IMG/VR virus record: IMGVR_UViG_3300045934_000106
Span: 1-64,000 of that record
Reading direction: 5' to 3' (one strand)
Length of the DNA stretch: 64,000 bases
From: a virus
Under the pieces are notes generated by a model that saw nothing but the letters and a program-made list of their open reading frames with translations, searched no databases and was not told the origin of the DNA. How positions within the stretch are numbered: the first letter of the stretch is position 1; the number at the start of each line of letters is the position of its first letter. Positions 7,223 to 14,538 of the stretch are shown in pieces. The position numbers and the translations under genes were made by a program.

Positions 7223-7674
7223 CGGACCAGCTCCTGAATCTTGTCGGCGATCCGCTCGACGTCGGTCGACGTGCTCGGGATGCCGAGGTTGGCCGATTGC
7301 ATGACGTCACCGAGGCCGGATACGAGGTCGGCACCCCATGTCGGATTGGCCGTCCCGATGTTCCAGTCGCGCCCGGCGCCGGCAGACACCTGCAGGAACC
7401 CCGGGTATTCGACCGTCGCGGTGATGCCGCGCTTCGCGAGCGCGGCGACCACGGTCTGAAGGTTGACGGATGGCGCGGGTGTGCCGGTACTGAGCACCGG
7501 TTCATCGGCCGCCACGCCCATGTGCGACGTGCCGATCACGAACGTGCACAGGTTTTCCACAGCCTTGAGTTCGGCCAGGAGTTCGGCGTGCTCGTCAGCG
7601 CCGTCCGACGTCTGAATCACGACGTGGGCCCGGCTGACGATGTCTTGCAACTGGCGGACAGTGAGCGTGTTCAT
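7219..7674 (-). CDS. Hypothetical protein (151 aa) before the methyltransferase
   Basis: Its stop overlaps the methyltransferase start (ATGA), so the two are translationally coupled. The N-terminal half is helical (LTVRQLQDIVSRAHVVIQ). The middle has a predicted beta-alpha-beta unit (AKRGITATVEYPGFLQVS), and a GLGDVMQSA segment and a helix follow. I see no catalytic motif. Coupling suggests a role related to methylation or DNA binding, but this is only context. Confidence 0.7.
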   Translation of the reverse strand: MNTLTVRQLQDIVSRAHVVIQTSDGADEHAELLAELKAVENLCTFVIGTSHMGVAADEPVLSTGTPAPSVNLQTVVAALAKRGITATVEYPGFLQVSAGAGRDWNIGTANPTWGADLVSGLGDVMQSANLGIPSTSTDVERIADKIQELVR

Positions 7675-7679
7675 GTGAT

Positions 7680-7940
7680 CTACTCCCAGCCGCGCAAGAA
7701 GCCGGCGATGTCGGGGCCCCAGACGTACCGCTGCGTGACGGTGCGACGGCGCGTGGTGAGTCCGACCTTGGCGCGTTCGAGCGGCGCTGACTCACGCACG
7801 AGCATGAGATTGACGAGCACCGGGGGGATGCCCTCGGCGATGAGCGCGTCCGGCGTATACGCCTCGCGGTGACGCGCGATGAAGGCCAGCACGTTCCGCA
7901 CGGCCGGCGTCAAGAGCGGTTGCACTTCTGAGTGTCTCAT
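7680..7940 (-). CDS. Winged-helix-like small regulator (86 aa)
   Basis: The sequence resembles a wHTH fold: LTPAVRNVLAFIARH (helix 1), YTPDALIAEGIPPVLVNLML (helices 2-3), then a basic wing (TTRRRTVTQRYVWGP). It is divergent from the XRE gene at 8024, and both promoters lie in a 60-bp operator block. No Shine-Dalgarno sequence precedes the ATG, which falls about 7 nt after a possible -10, so the mRNA may be leaderless. It is probably the first gene of the leftward operon ending at the terminator at 3861-3890. Confidence 0.7.
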   Translation of the reverse strand: MRHSEVQPLLTPAVRNVLAFIARHREAYTPDALIAEGIPPVLVNLMLVRESAPLERAKVGLTTRRRTVTQRYVWGPDIAGFLRGWE

Positions 7941-8000
7941 GTTGCCAACGGTAACACGGCAGTGTTGCCATTGTCAACTCTACCTGTTGTCATCGGCAAC
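7941..8000. promoter_or_regulatory. Triple operator block between divergent regulators
   Basis: Three 15-bp imperfect palindromes are present: GTTGCCAACGGTAAC (7941-7955), GTTGCCATTGTCAAC (7964-7978) and GTTGTCATCGGCAAC (7986-8000). Spacing is 23 and 22 bp, about two helical turns. A leftward promoter (TTGACA at 7977-7972, TACCGT at 7953-7948, 18-bp spacer) overlaps sites 1 and 2. A rightward promoter (TTGTCA 7987-7992, GAGAAT 8011-8016) overlaps site 3. The layout matches a lambda-like operator bound by the adjacent XRE protein. Confidence 0.75.
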
Positions 8001-8023
8001 TCGGGTATGAGAGAATGGCGGCT

Positions 8024-8248
8024 ATGACGCTGACGCCCTGGACTCAAGCGCAGTGGACCGCCGCCGCGAAAGCGCTCACGCCGAAACGCCTGCGGGCTCG
8101 GCGACTACAGCGCCTGCTCACCCTCGAACAGGTCGGCGACGCGATCGGGGTGAAGCGGTCCACGGTCTCACGGTGGGAAAACGGGGACCGCGACATTCCG
8201 CCCCTGGCCCTGCGGTCCCTGGTGCAGCTACTCGACATCGACATCTAG
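8024..8248 (+). CDS. XRE/Cro-like repressor (74 aa)
   Basis: The HTH_3 domain covers most of the protein: LRARRLQRLLTLEQVGDAIG (helices 1-2), then VKRSTVSRWENGDRDIPP (recognition helix region). I use ATG 8024 because it lies 7 nt after the likely -10 (a leaderless start); ATG 8015 is the alternative. It is the only plus-strand gene in the early region and should bind the three operators directly upstream. At this size it is more Cro-like than a full two-domain CI. Confidence 0.85.
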   Translation: MTLTPWTQAQWTAAAKALTPKRLRARRLQRLLTLEQVGDAIGVKRSTVSRWENGDRDIPPLALRSLVQLLDIDI

Positions 8249-8715
8249 CGTTCACACGTGCTCCCTAAGCACTCGAAGAACCTCGGCGACCCCGGGATCA
8301 CGACGCCCCGCATCACCGTGAGGTCGCCTCCGGGCGGTTCCGCGTTCAACTGTCGGCGCGGTCCGCCTGATCCGGTAATCCCACGACTCGGCCAGATCGC
8401 GTGCTCGCTGTTCTCCTTGAACGTCTTGAGGCGCACCGGCATCGGTGGACAGTCATTGCCGCAACCCACCGTCAGCGGAACGCGCATCCAGAGGTTGACT
8501 TCCTCCCCACGGTCGCCATAGAGGATGATGACCGCGTTCCCGGTGTCGCCCGTTTGGTCGATCCCGACGCGATCGATGTAGTCGACGCTCCAGCCCGGTT
8601 GCACCTCCACGCTGTTGCGGCCGGCCTGGAACGCGATGATCACGAACGCCGCGAGCGCGACCACGTCGAGAACGATGCGGACCCCTGTTGTTCTCCCTTG
8701 CGTTACCTCGTTCAT
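8245..8715 (-). CDS. Membrane-anchored hypothetical protein (156 aa)
   Basis: The start at MNEVTQGR makes an ATGA overlap with the upstream gene. One membrane segment (VRIVLDVVALAAFVIIAFQA, about residues 12-31) is followed by a soluble part. That part has a Cys pair (GCGNDCPPMP) and another near the C-terminus (FFECLGSTCER), which suggests disulphides in the periplasm. Its stop overlaps the end of the convergent XRE gene by 4 nt. The function is unknown; an envelope role is likely. Confidence 0.75.
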   Translation of the reverse strand: MNEVTQGRTTGVRIVLDVVALAAFVIIAFQAGRNSVEVQPGWSVDYIDRVGIDQTGDTGNAVIILYGDRGEEVNLWMRVPLTVGCGNDCPPMPVRLKTFKENSEHAIWPSRGITGSGGPRRQLNAEPPGGDLTVMRGVVIPGSPRFFECLGSTCER

Positions 8716-9158
8716 GACTGCTCCTGTGCGTGCTGGTTCTGTGCGTACTCCGGGTGCTTGTCCTTCATGTGCGCGGCGAGCTGCTTGAATGAGCGATGAC
8801 AGCACGGACAGACGCCGTGCGCGATGCGCTGCTCCAGACGCTGCTTAGCGGCCTTGGCTTTGCCCGCTTGGATGGCGGCACCTTTCGCGCGTGACTCGGC
8901 CCACTGCCGGCTGCTGCGCTCAGACTCGACGGCTTGGCGCTCGCGCGCGAGCTGCTGTTCTAGCTCGGCGATCCGCTTCTCTTCCTTCGTCTTGTCGAAA
9001 TAGCCCTGCGAATGCCCGCTTGGGCAGTAGAACGGCTGATGGTCTTTGCGTCGCTGGTTATCGAAGTCGTTCGGAACGGCGAATATGATCCCGCATCGAC
9101 AGCACTCCATCACCCACAGGGCCGGCATCCCGGCCACGTTCGTGATCGTCGATCCCAT
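8712..9158 (-). CDS. Double zinc-finger coiled-coil protein (148 aa)
   Basis: An N-terminal zinc ribbon (ECCRCGIIFAVP, FYCPSGHS) is followed by a charged coiled coil (EKRIAELEQQLARERQAVES). A C-terminal C2H2-type finger follows (CPCCHRSFKQLAAHMKDKH). The combination suggests nucleic-acid binding as a dimer. The start at MGSTITNV is chosen because upstream residues are arginine-rich and overlap the neighbour. The exact role is unknown. Confidence 0.75.
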   Translation of the reverse strand: MGSTITNVAGMPALWVMECCRCGIIFAVPNDFDNQRRKDHQPFYCPSGHSQGYFDKTKEEKRIAELEQQLARERQAVESERSSRQWAESRAKGAAIQAGKAKAAKQRLEQRIAHGVCPCCHRSFKQLAAHMKDKHPEYAQNQHAQEQS

Positions 9159-9162
9159 GTCC

Positions 9163-9372
9163 CTAGCCTCCAGTCTCCATTTCAAATAAGTTCTGCTGCC
9201 CCTTCGGCGGCGCGGCCGGCACGAGCACCCTGGCGCCCTGGTCGTCACGCAAGCACGGCGGGCCCGGCGAGCTACCCTCCATCCGGATCAACCCCCTGGC
9301 GAACGCTTCCATCGTCAGCTCGCCACGCAGCACGCGATCACGAAACAGGTTCACGCCCGGCTTGTGACTCAC
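9163..9372 (-). CDS. Small hypothetical protein (69 aa)
   Basis: It begins MSHKPGVNLFRDRVLRGELT, with a helix and a Pro-rich C-terminal half. It ends 4 nt before the next gene starts, consistent with the compact operon. No motif or family is recognised. Confidence 0.6.
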   Translation of the reverse strand: MSHKPGVNLFRDRVLRGELTMEAFARGLIRMEGSSPGPPCLRDDQGARVLVPAAPPKGQQNLFEMETGG

Positions 9373-9378
9373 TGTCGG

Positions 9379-9618
9379 TCACGCCCGATCCTTTCCGCAG
9401 CGCGTGCACTGCCAGCGACACCGCCGCGTGCGTGGTGGCGCCGACATCAGCGCCACGTAGTGGCCCAACGCCCGGCAGCGCCGCACCCAGGCCGGCGTCT
9501 GCCGTTCGATCTCCTCGGCCCGGCGGTGAAACTCTTCCGCCAGGGCCTCCGGGACGTGGACGGGCTCGTCTTCGTAGTCGTACGCGTCGAGCGCGACGCG
9601 GCTCCCGTGGTGACTCAT
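9379..9618 (-). CDS. Small zinc-binding hypothetical protein (79 aa)
   Basis: The start at MSHHGSRVALDAYDYEDEPV gives ATGA coupling with the previous gene. An amphipathic helix (EALAEEFHRRAEEIERQ) leads to a C-terminal metal site (CRALGH, then CRWQCTRCGK), a zinc-ribbon pattern. No function is recognised. Confidence 0.65.
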   Translation of the reverse strand: MSHHGSRVALDAYDYEDEPVHVPEALAEEFHRRAEEIERQTPAWVRRCRALGHYVALMSAPPRTRRCRWQCTRCGKDRA

Positions 9619-9959
9619 GGCTGGAACCCGCGTTTCGGGCCTTCGGTGTTCGCCCACTCGCGCCAGCTCGTGGCATCGCGCGCCACGTCTGCCGAAGGCG
9701 GATCACTGGCCAGGCGATACTCCGCCGTGACGTAGCGACCGCCGCCGAAGCCGTTACGCCCGCGCGAGCAGATATGTACCCATCCGGGCTCCGCCGTGAC
9801 CTGATACACCGCGATCGTCTCGTCCGAGCGCGGCGTGTCGGTGAGCTGGTCGAGCGCGTCCCACGTGCCGTCCTTCGCCTGCACCGCCCGTAAGAAGAAC
9901 GGGGCACGCTTGAGCAGCAGCGTCACGCCTTCGGCTGGTCCGTCCAAGAAGCGCGTCAT
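9615..9959 (-). CDS. Hypothetical protein (114 aa)
   Basis: The start at MTRFLDGPAEGVTLLLKRAP gives ATGA coupling. It looks like a small beta-rich fold: a hydrophobic strand (GVTLLLKRAPFFLRAVQ), a second strand pair (DETIAVYQVTAEPGWVHICS) and a final helix (ATSWREWAN). Small phage proteins with this pattern are of unknown function. Confidence 0.7.
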   Translation of the reverse strand: MTRFLDGPAEGVTLLLKRAPFFLRAVQAKDGTWDALDQLTDTPRSDETIAVYQVTAEPGWVHICSRGRNGFGGGRYVTAEYRLASDPPSADVARDATSWREWANTEGPKRGFQP

Positions 9960-10222
9960 TTCCGTCTGAACTCGTCGGCCGCCTGGCAGGTGGCGAAGTG
10001 CGACTCCGCGTTCGAGAAGTAGGCGATGACGCGGTTGGTGCCGGCCTCGCTCTCGCTCTTGCGCGGCACGGCGCCTTTGTCCATCGGCATGCGCTTGCCG
10101 TTCAAGGTCTCGTAGTAGTCGATCTCCGCGCCGCACTTCGTCGACTTGCAGGTGCCAGGCTCTTTGCTGTCCTCGTAGAGCCGAATGAGCACTTCCTTCT
10201 TCTGGGGGGTTGCGGTCGTCAT
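9956..10222 (-). CDS. Zinc-finger hypothetical protein (88 aa)
   Basis: The start at MTTATPQKKE gives ATGA overlaps at both ends. Metal ligands are suggested by CKSTKCGAEI and a later HFATCQ. The text between reads like a small treble-clef domain (YYETLNGKRMPMDKGAV). Unknown function; one of several such proteins here. Confidence 0.65.
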   Translation of the reverse strand: MTTATPQKKEVLIRLYEDSKEPGTCKSTKCGAEIDYYETLNGKRMPMDKGAVPRKSESEAGTNRVIAYFSNAESHFATCQAADEFRRK

Positions 10223-10380
10223 GTGAGCCTCCTCGTCACGATCCAGCCCGGCGACGAATGCCCGCAGTAGATGCACCGCAGGCAGATGTGTTCGGGTTTA
10301 AGGTGGAGCTGCTTGTAGTGCCCGCCGTTGACGAGCACGCACCAGATCCAACGCCAGCGCTCGCGAAGCCTGGCGATCAC
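10219..10380 (-). CDS. Small Cys-rich protein (53 aa)
   Basis: A GTG start (MIARLRERWRWIWCVL) overlaps the upstream stop and the stop overlaps the next start (TGA/ATG). It contains a HICLRCIYCGHS zinc-binding motif. The perfect fit between two coupled neighbours supports it despite its length. Function unknown. Confidence 0.6.
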   Translation of the reverse strand: MIARLRERWRWIWCVLVNGGHYKQLHLKPEHICLRCIYCGHSSPGWIVTRRLT

Positions 10381-11219
10381 TTCAGCAGTCCCAGCAGGGC
10401 GTCGAGCGCGGCCACCTGTTTGCGCACGTGCTGCGACTCGTCGACCATCTTCACGGCCGCTTCGCGGATCAACTGCAGACCGGCGACGGTGTCATCGATC
10501 AGGCGAATGATGTCGGTGTCGGGTTCGGGCAGCTCGGTCGTCGGCTCGACCGAGCGGAGAATCGGGGTGGCCTTCGCTGGCATGTCTGTCGTCTCCTGCG
10601 CGTCGCCGCGCTCGATGTCGAGAGCTTTCGTCAGGGTCCGTCGCACCGCCCCCGGCGAGAGCGGTGAGAAGGTGCAGAGCAGGTGTCGGTGTTTCGCCTG
10701 TTCGCGCACGTTGTGCGACAGGGCGTGTGAGAGCTGGTTCGTGAGCAGGATCGCGCCGACCTCTGCCGGCACAACGCGCGACTGGTCCGAGACCGCCCGC
10801 TCCGTGCTCGGCCAGAAGAGCAGCAGCGGATGCCGCCGCAGCTTGTCGTCAAAGGTGCCGGGCGCAGAGCCCACGATCAGGACGCGGTGCTGCTGGCGCA
10901 TCACGTCGGCCACTGCGCACGCAAACTCGTCGCTCTCGCCGTCCTCTGGGTGCCGATACTTGCCCTCATCGGCGAGGTAGGCCGCGTTCGAGTGATAGCC
11001 AGCCGGACGGCGGGTCAACTTCTCCGGCCGGCGGACGCCGGACACTAACGCCTCGCTCATCTGGGTGCCACGCCGTGGTTGATTCGCGACGGCCGCCAGC
11101 GCGCTCGTGTCGCGCGCTTCAAGAAACCGGCTCGGCGCGACAACCATAGGCGCATCGGCCGGCGGCTTCGTCATGTCGATCGTGGGCTCGTCGAACAGGC
11201 TGGGCGTGTGCTGCTTCAT
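10377..11219 (-). CDS. Hypothetical early protein (280 aa)
   Basis: The start at MKQHTPSLFDEPTID gives ATGA coupling. The central domain (residues about 80-195) has alternating strands and helices (HRVLIVGSAPGTFDDKL, VGAILLTNQLSHALSHN). It could be a Rossmann-like alpha/beta domain, although there is no Walker motif. The C-terminal part is helical (IIRLIDDTVAGLQLIREA). No family is recognised. It is the largest unknown in the small-gene cluster. Confidence 0.7.
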   Translation of the reverse strand: MKQHTPSLFDEPTIDMTKPPADAPMVVAPSRFLEARDTSALAAVANQPRRGTQMSEALVSGVRRPEKLTRRPAGYHSNAAYLADEGKYRHPEDGESDEFACAVADVMRQQHRVLIVGSAPGTFDDKLRRHPLLLFWPSTERAVSDQSRVVPAEVGAILLTNQLSHALSHNVREQAKHRHLLCTFSPLSPGAVRRTLTKALDIERGDAQETTDMPAKATPILRSVEPTTELPEPDTDIIRLIDDTVAGLQLIREAAVKMVDESQHVRKQVAALDALLGLLK

Positions 11220-11509
11220 GCCGCCGCCTTCCGTCGCCGCATCCGCTCCATGGCCAGGGTGTAGCCGTTGTGATGGCCGAGCCGGTACGCATCGCCGAGC
11301 GTCTTGCAGCTCTTGAGCGTCACGCGCAGACGTTCGATGAAGCGCTGCCGATTCGTGGCCCATCCTTTCGCGAACGCGCGGCGTGCGCCGTCAGGGTGCA
11401 TCGCGTGCCAGTGCGTCTTCGCGCACGACCGGCTGCAATACGTCTTGCGACGCATGATCTGCTTCGCTGAGAGCGGCGCGGTGCACCAGCGGCAAGCCGT
11501 GCGCGTCAT
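11216..11509 (-). CDS. Zinc-finger protein (97 aa)
   Basis: The N-terminus has two Cys pairs (CRWCTAPLS and YCSRSCAKTHWH), as seen in zinc modules next to HNH nucleases and in MYM-like fingers. A basic helical region rich in Arg follows. There is no HNH catalytic core, so it is a DNA- or RNA-binding candidate rather than a nuclease. Confidence 0.65.
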   Translation of the reverse strand: MTRTACRWCTAPLSAKQIMRRKTYCSRSCAKTHWHAMHPDGARRAFAKGWATNRQRFIERLRVTLKSCKTLGDAYRLGHHNGYTLAMERMRRRKAAA

Positions 11510-11871
11510 CCGTCCTCTCCCTGTTCGCGGTCGCGATCATTCGCCGCACGCTGCCCGTAATCGAGCGGCACGGCCGTCGTCGCTTTGGTGAGGATGTCGG
11601 TGAGTGATTGCTTCGCCAGCTCCGACACGTTCGATGTGAACGCCTTGGCCGGTGTCGGCTTGGGCACGATGGTGAGGCGCTTCGTAATCGACAGCGCGGG
11701 GAGGTTGGCCGGCGGCTCTTCGCCGAGGGCCTCGTTCGCGCACAGCGCGCAGTAGACGTGCTTGCCGTTCGACACCCACCGGAACGGTTCCCCGGCGCCG
11801 ATCGTCGTCGTGCAGACGCTGCGCTGGCACTTCAGGGGCCCGCGCGCGATGTCCCACTTGTGGGGGCTCAT
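11506..11871 (-). CDS. Zinc-binding hypothetical protein (121 aa)
   Basis: CQRSVCTTTIGAGEPFRWV followed by YCALCANEA forms a four-Cys zinc module at residues 15-45. The remainder is a low-complexity linker and a helix (VSELAKQSLTDILTKA). It overlaps both neighbours by 4 nt. A regulatory or replication accessory role is possible, since it directly follows the DUF1376 gene. Confidence 0.65.
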   Translation of the reverse strand: MSPHKWDIARGPLKCQRSVCTTTIGAGEPFRWVSNGKHVYCALCANEALGEEPPANLPALSITKRLTIVPKPTPAKAFTSNVSELAKQSLTDILTKATTAVPLDYGQRAANDRDREQGEDG

Positions 11872-12473
11872 GAGGCAAACGCCTTTCGTTGGGCTTCACG
11901 CCTCGACATGCCTTTCGCAATCAGCTCATTCATGCGGGCGGTGCGTTCCTGCTGACCCCATGGGTCAGGGTTTTGATGACGGCGCCGTCGGGAAACCCCC
12001 TTCTCTGAAGGGGGTATGGGGGTAGTACCTGATCCGCAGATCGCAGACGAAGACGAAGAGCTTTTTTTGGGTTCTGGTTTGGGTTTCGCCAAAGGAAACC
12101 CAGAAATAACGCCTGGGTTTTTCCGAGGCCGTCCACCGAGCGCCCCGTTCTTCCTTTGTTTTCTACGAAATAGCGTCTGCTTCCGTCGCTCAATTTCCAT
12201 GCGACGGTTTCTGTACTCTCCGTTGGAGTTTTCAAACTTGTGCTTAATGCGTGACCAGACGGACACCGCGAGTGCACCATCTGGGATCATCATTAGACGA
12301 GCTATAAGCTCATCGTCATCGCCAGGGAGAAAGCCGCGATCCCACTGCTGAAACAGCATGGTCCAGTAGGCGCCGCGCTCTTCCAGTGTCATCGTCAGCA
12401 TGCCCGTCAATGCGTCCTTGGCGTAGAGTTGGAACGCCGGCGGCTTCCCTTTTTTCTTCCGCTTCTTCGCCAA
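11868..12473 (-). CDS. DUF1376 (YdaU-like) replication-associated protein
   Basis: Residues 12-90 match the DUF1376 pattern: FQLYAKDALTGMLTMTLEER, GAYWTMLFQQWDRGFLPGDD, then IWSRIKHKF-like text. A GALGGRPRKNP linker, typical for this family, follows. These proteins sit in the replication-initiation region of many lambdoid phages and are thought to act like DnaD/GpO-type proteins. A basic Ser/Pro-rich tail follows. No helicase loader lies beside it. The N-terminal Lys-rich run is unusual. Confidence 0.75.
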   Translation of the reverse strand: MAKKRKKKGKPPAFQLYAKDALTGMLTMTLEERGAYWTMLFQQWDRGFLPGDDDELIARLMMIPDGALAVSVWSRIKHKFENSNGEYRNRRMEIERRKQTLFRRKQRKNGALGGRPRKNPGVISGFPLAKPKPEPKKSSSSSSAICGSGTTPIPPSEKGVSRRRRHQNPDPWGQQERTARMNELIAKGMSRREAQRKAFAS

Positions 12474-12743
12474 CGTGTGTGTCGTCCTTATGAGTTAGGT
12501 GCGACTGCCGTGAGCACGCGCCGTCGCCGCGCGTCTTACTGTCTAGTTGGCCGCCACTACCTCGAACCGGGCTCACGTCGCTGATCACGAACTCGCTTCA
12601 TCGACCCCCCACTGACCAGCGTGCAGGGGCTTCCGCCGATTACTGGCCGCCGCGCGAATCTCAATCGAGCCGGTTTCTCTCCCACCGGCAAAGTCACGCC
12701 TCGCTCGCCCGGCGTTCAGCAGCGCGCGTGGTGTCTTCTAGTA
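12474..12743. other. Intergenic stretch with no secure gene
   Basis: About 270 bp lie between the DUF1376 gene and the small acidic gene. A 46-codon minus-strand frame starting at a GTG (MTLPVGEKPARLRFARRP) is open, but it has no Shine-Dalgarno sequence or protein-like character, so I do not call it. I see no strong promoter or terminator. The stretch could be a replication origin near the replication gene, but no iterons are visible. Confidence 0.4.
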
Positions 12744-12896
12744 CTAGGTGCCGGCGCCGACCTCGGCGGCCTGCTCCTGCGTGGCGCCATCACCCTGATC
12801 GGATGTGGCCGGCGTGGCGTCGGTGGTCGCGGGCGGTGCCGTGGTGTTCTGCGGCTCGCTCGTCTCAGTGATCGTGTTGCTCTGTTCGTCGTTCAT
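12744..12896 (-). CDS. Small acidic disordered protein (50 aa)
   Basis: The frame MNDEQSNTITETSEPQ to EQAAEVGAGT is rich in Thr, Glu, Asp and Ala, with no hydrophobic core. It is probably disordered. Its start lies inside the end of the HNH gene upstream. Small acidic phage proteins can be DNA mimics, but nothing specific supports that here. Confidence 0.45.
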   Translation of the reverse strand: MNDEQSNTITETSEPQNTTAPPATTDATPATSDQGDGATQEQAAEVGAGT

Positions 12897-13338
12897 ACGG
12901 GGGCGTCCTCCGTGCTACGTCTCCGCGTTCATCGCGAAGCCGATGTTCATGTGACTGGTTGGCGTTCCCGAACCGGCGCTCCGTGTGCGAGGCGAGCGCG
13001 GTCCACTTGAACGCGAGCGGTTTATTGGCGTCGGTGCCGATGATGGCGATGCGCTTGTTCTTGAGCAGCCCATTGCAATCGCGGCACACGTGCGTCACGT
13101 TGGCCGACGTGTGCTTCACAGCGCGTTTCGCCGTCGAGCGCGGCTGCATATGGTCGTGCGTGCAGCCGCCGCCGAGTTCGCAGCGCCGGCCGCAACAGCG
13201 ACAGGTGCGCGTGCCGTCCCGCAGATCGACGACGGCGTAGGTCGCGCGCATCTCGCGGTCCTCGTCACGCTTCCGCTGCCGCTTAGTGAAGTGCAGCCGG
13301 ACCGGTTTCGGACAGGCCACACTGCCTTTGCCGGGCAT
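12865..13338 (-). CDS. HNH endonuclease-like protein (157 aa)
   Basis: The core reads CRCCGRRCELGGGCTHDHMQ, then NVTHVCRDCNGLLKNKRI. It has the two zinc Cys pairs and an HDH-type first His pair (THDHM) of the HNH/recombination nuclease fold. The HNH Asn is seen in NGLLKN. The N-terminus is basic (KPVRLHFTKRQRKRDED). It is adjacent, without a gap, to the next gene upstream. In phages such proteins act in packaging, recombination or homing; the role is undetermined. Confidence 0.7.
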   Translation of the reverse strand: MPGKGSVACPKPVRLHFTKRQRKRDEDREMRATYAVVDLRDGTRTCRCCGRRCELGGGCTHDHMQPRSTAKRAVKHTSANVTHVCRDCNGLLKNKRIAIIGTDANKPLAFKWTALASHTERRFGNANQSHEHRLRDERGDVARRTPPYERRTEQHDH

Positions 13339-13605
13339 CTACCTGGCGCCTCCCGATTCGATCGCCGCCCACTGACTGGCGGGGATCGCCTCGACGATGC
13401 AGGTCTCACACTCGTCGGCGATGATCGGGCGCACGCGGATCGTGTTGCCGCGGTTGCGCTCCCAGAGGTCGAAGTGGCCGAGGTCGCGCAGCTCGTCGTA
13501 GTGCTTGCGACAGGTCGTCTGGTCGAACACGGTCCGCCCGTGCTTCACGTAGGCGACGTAGATAAACGGGGTGTCCGGGGTGATCCGGGATTCGTCGACG
13601 GCCAT
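13339..13605 (-). CDS. Hypothetical protein (88 aa)
   Basis: It is packed end to end between the HNH gene and the coiled-coil gene. The sequence looks folded (FIYVAYVKHGRTVFDQ, LGHFDLWERNRG), with a Cys pair (ECETCIV). No known family is recognised. Confidence 0.65.
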   Translation of the reverse strand: MAVDESRITPDTPFIYVAYVKHGRTVFDQTTCRKHYDELRDLGHFDLWERNRGNTIRVRPIIADECETCIVEAIPASQWAAIESGGAR

Positions 13606-14538
13606 TTACGTCCTCCGGCCTTTGGCGCCAACGCTGCCCTCGTCGAAGAACTGCACGCCGGGGATCTTGATGGTGTCTTTGTCGGCCTTCGCCCGCGCAC
13701 GCAGATACACGTCGTGCGGCAGTAGCGCCTCGTGGCTCACCTTCCCCTCCGCGACGGCCTTAATGAGCGCCATCTTGTCGGTGACACGGAACGTCCACTT
13801 TTCCGCCCCCCGATTCTTCGTGGGGCCGGCCTCGGCGAGCGCGGACGACTGGTGATGGATGACCGGTGCCGGCGCGGTCGCGGCGTCGAGGGCGAGCTGC
13901 TGCGCCTGCGCCTGTGTCTCCTGGGCCTGCGCTTCGAGTTCGAGCGCGGCGTCGCGCGTGTCCGCGCGCATCGCCTCCGCCTCGAGTCGCGCGGCCTCCG
14001 CGGCGGCGGCCTCGGCTTCCTTCTTCAGCCGCTCGCGTTCGCGCTCCTGCGCCTCGCGTTCGAGCCGCGCCTGTTCCTCGGCGGCTTTCCGTTCCTCGGC
14101 CGTCTTGAACGCGTACCAGCGCTTCCCAAGGATCTCCAGCGCGGCCTTGATCGGATCGAGATATGACTTCCGCTTTTTTGTCAGCCCATCCCAGGCGGCG
14201 TGGGCGCGTTTGATGTCGTCCTCGAAGAACCCTTCGATGGCTTTGGCTTGCGCCTTCAGCGACGCGATGACCTCGTCCGCTTGCGCGAATGATTTGGCGT
14301 CCACGACCTGCAGCGCTTGCGCGGCAGCGACGATCCGGTCCGCCCGGTGCGCGAGTTCCTCTTCGCGCGTCTGCACGTGCGGCGTGAGTGCTGATGGCAT
14401 GTCCACCACGACCCCACTGACCACGGGTGGCGGCGGGTCGGGCGGTTCCGGCGGGTCGAGCACCGCCGTCGGGGCCGGCGGCTCGGGCGGATCCCAGGTG
14501 TTTGGATCCCAGGTTGGTTCAGGCGGCTCGAAGTTCAT
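13606..14538 (-). CDS. Coiled-coil protein of the recombination module (310 aa)
   Basis: A Pro-rich N-terminus is followed by helices and a very long, highly charged coiled coil (about residues 145-220, EERKAAEEQARLEREAQERE). A small C-terminal domain ends near IPGVQFFDEGS. Proteins of this shape usually sit beside RecT and its exonuclease in phages, as here. They may organise the recombination machinery. The exact role is unknown. Confidence 0.75.
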   Translation of the reverse strand: MNFEPPEPTWDPNTWDPPEPPAPTAVLDPPEPPDPPPPVVSGVVVDMPSALTPHVQTREEELAHRADRIVAAAQALQVVDAKSFAQADEVIASLKAQAKAIEGFFEDDIKRAHAAWDGLTKKRKSYLDPIKAALEILGKRWYAFKTAEERKAAEEQARLEREAQERERERLKKEAEAAAAEAARLEAEAMRADTRDAALELEAQAQETQAQAQQLALDAATAPAPVIHHQSSALAEAGPTKNRGAEKWTFRVTDKMALIKAVAEGKVSHEALLPHDVYLRARAKADKDTIKIPGVQFFDEGSVGAKGRRT

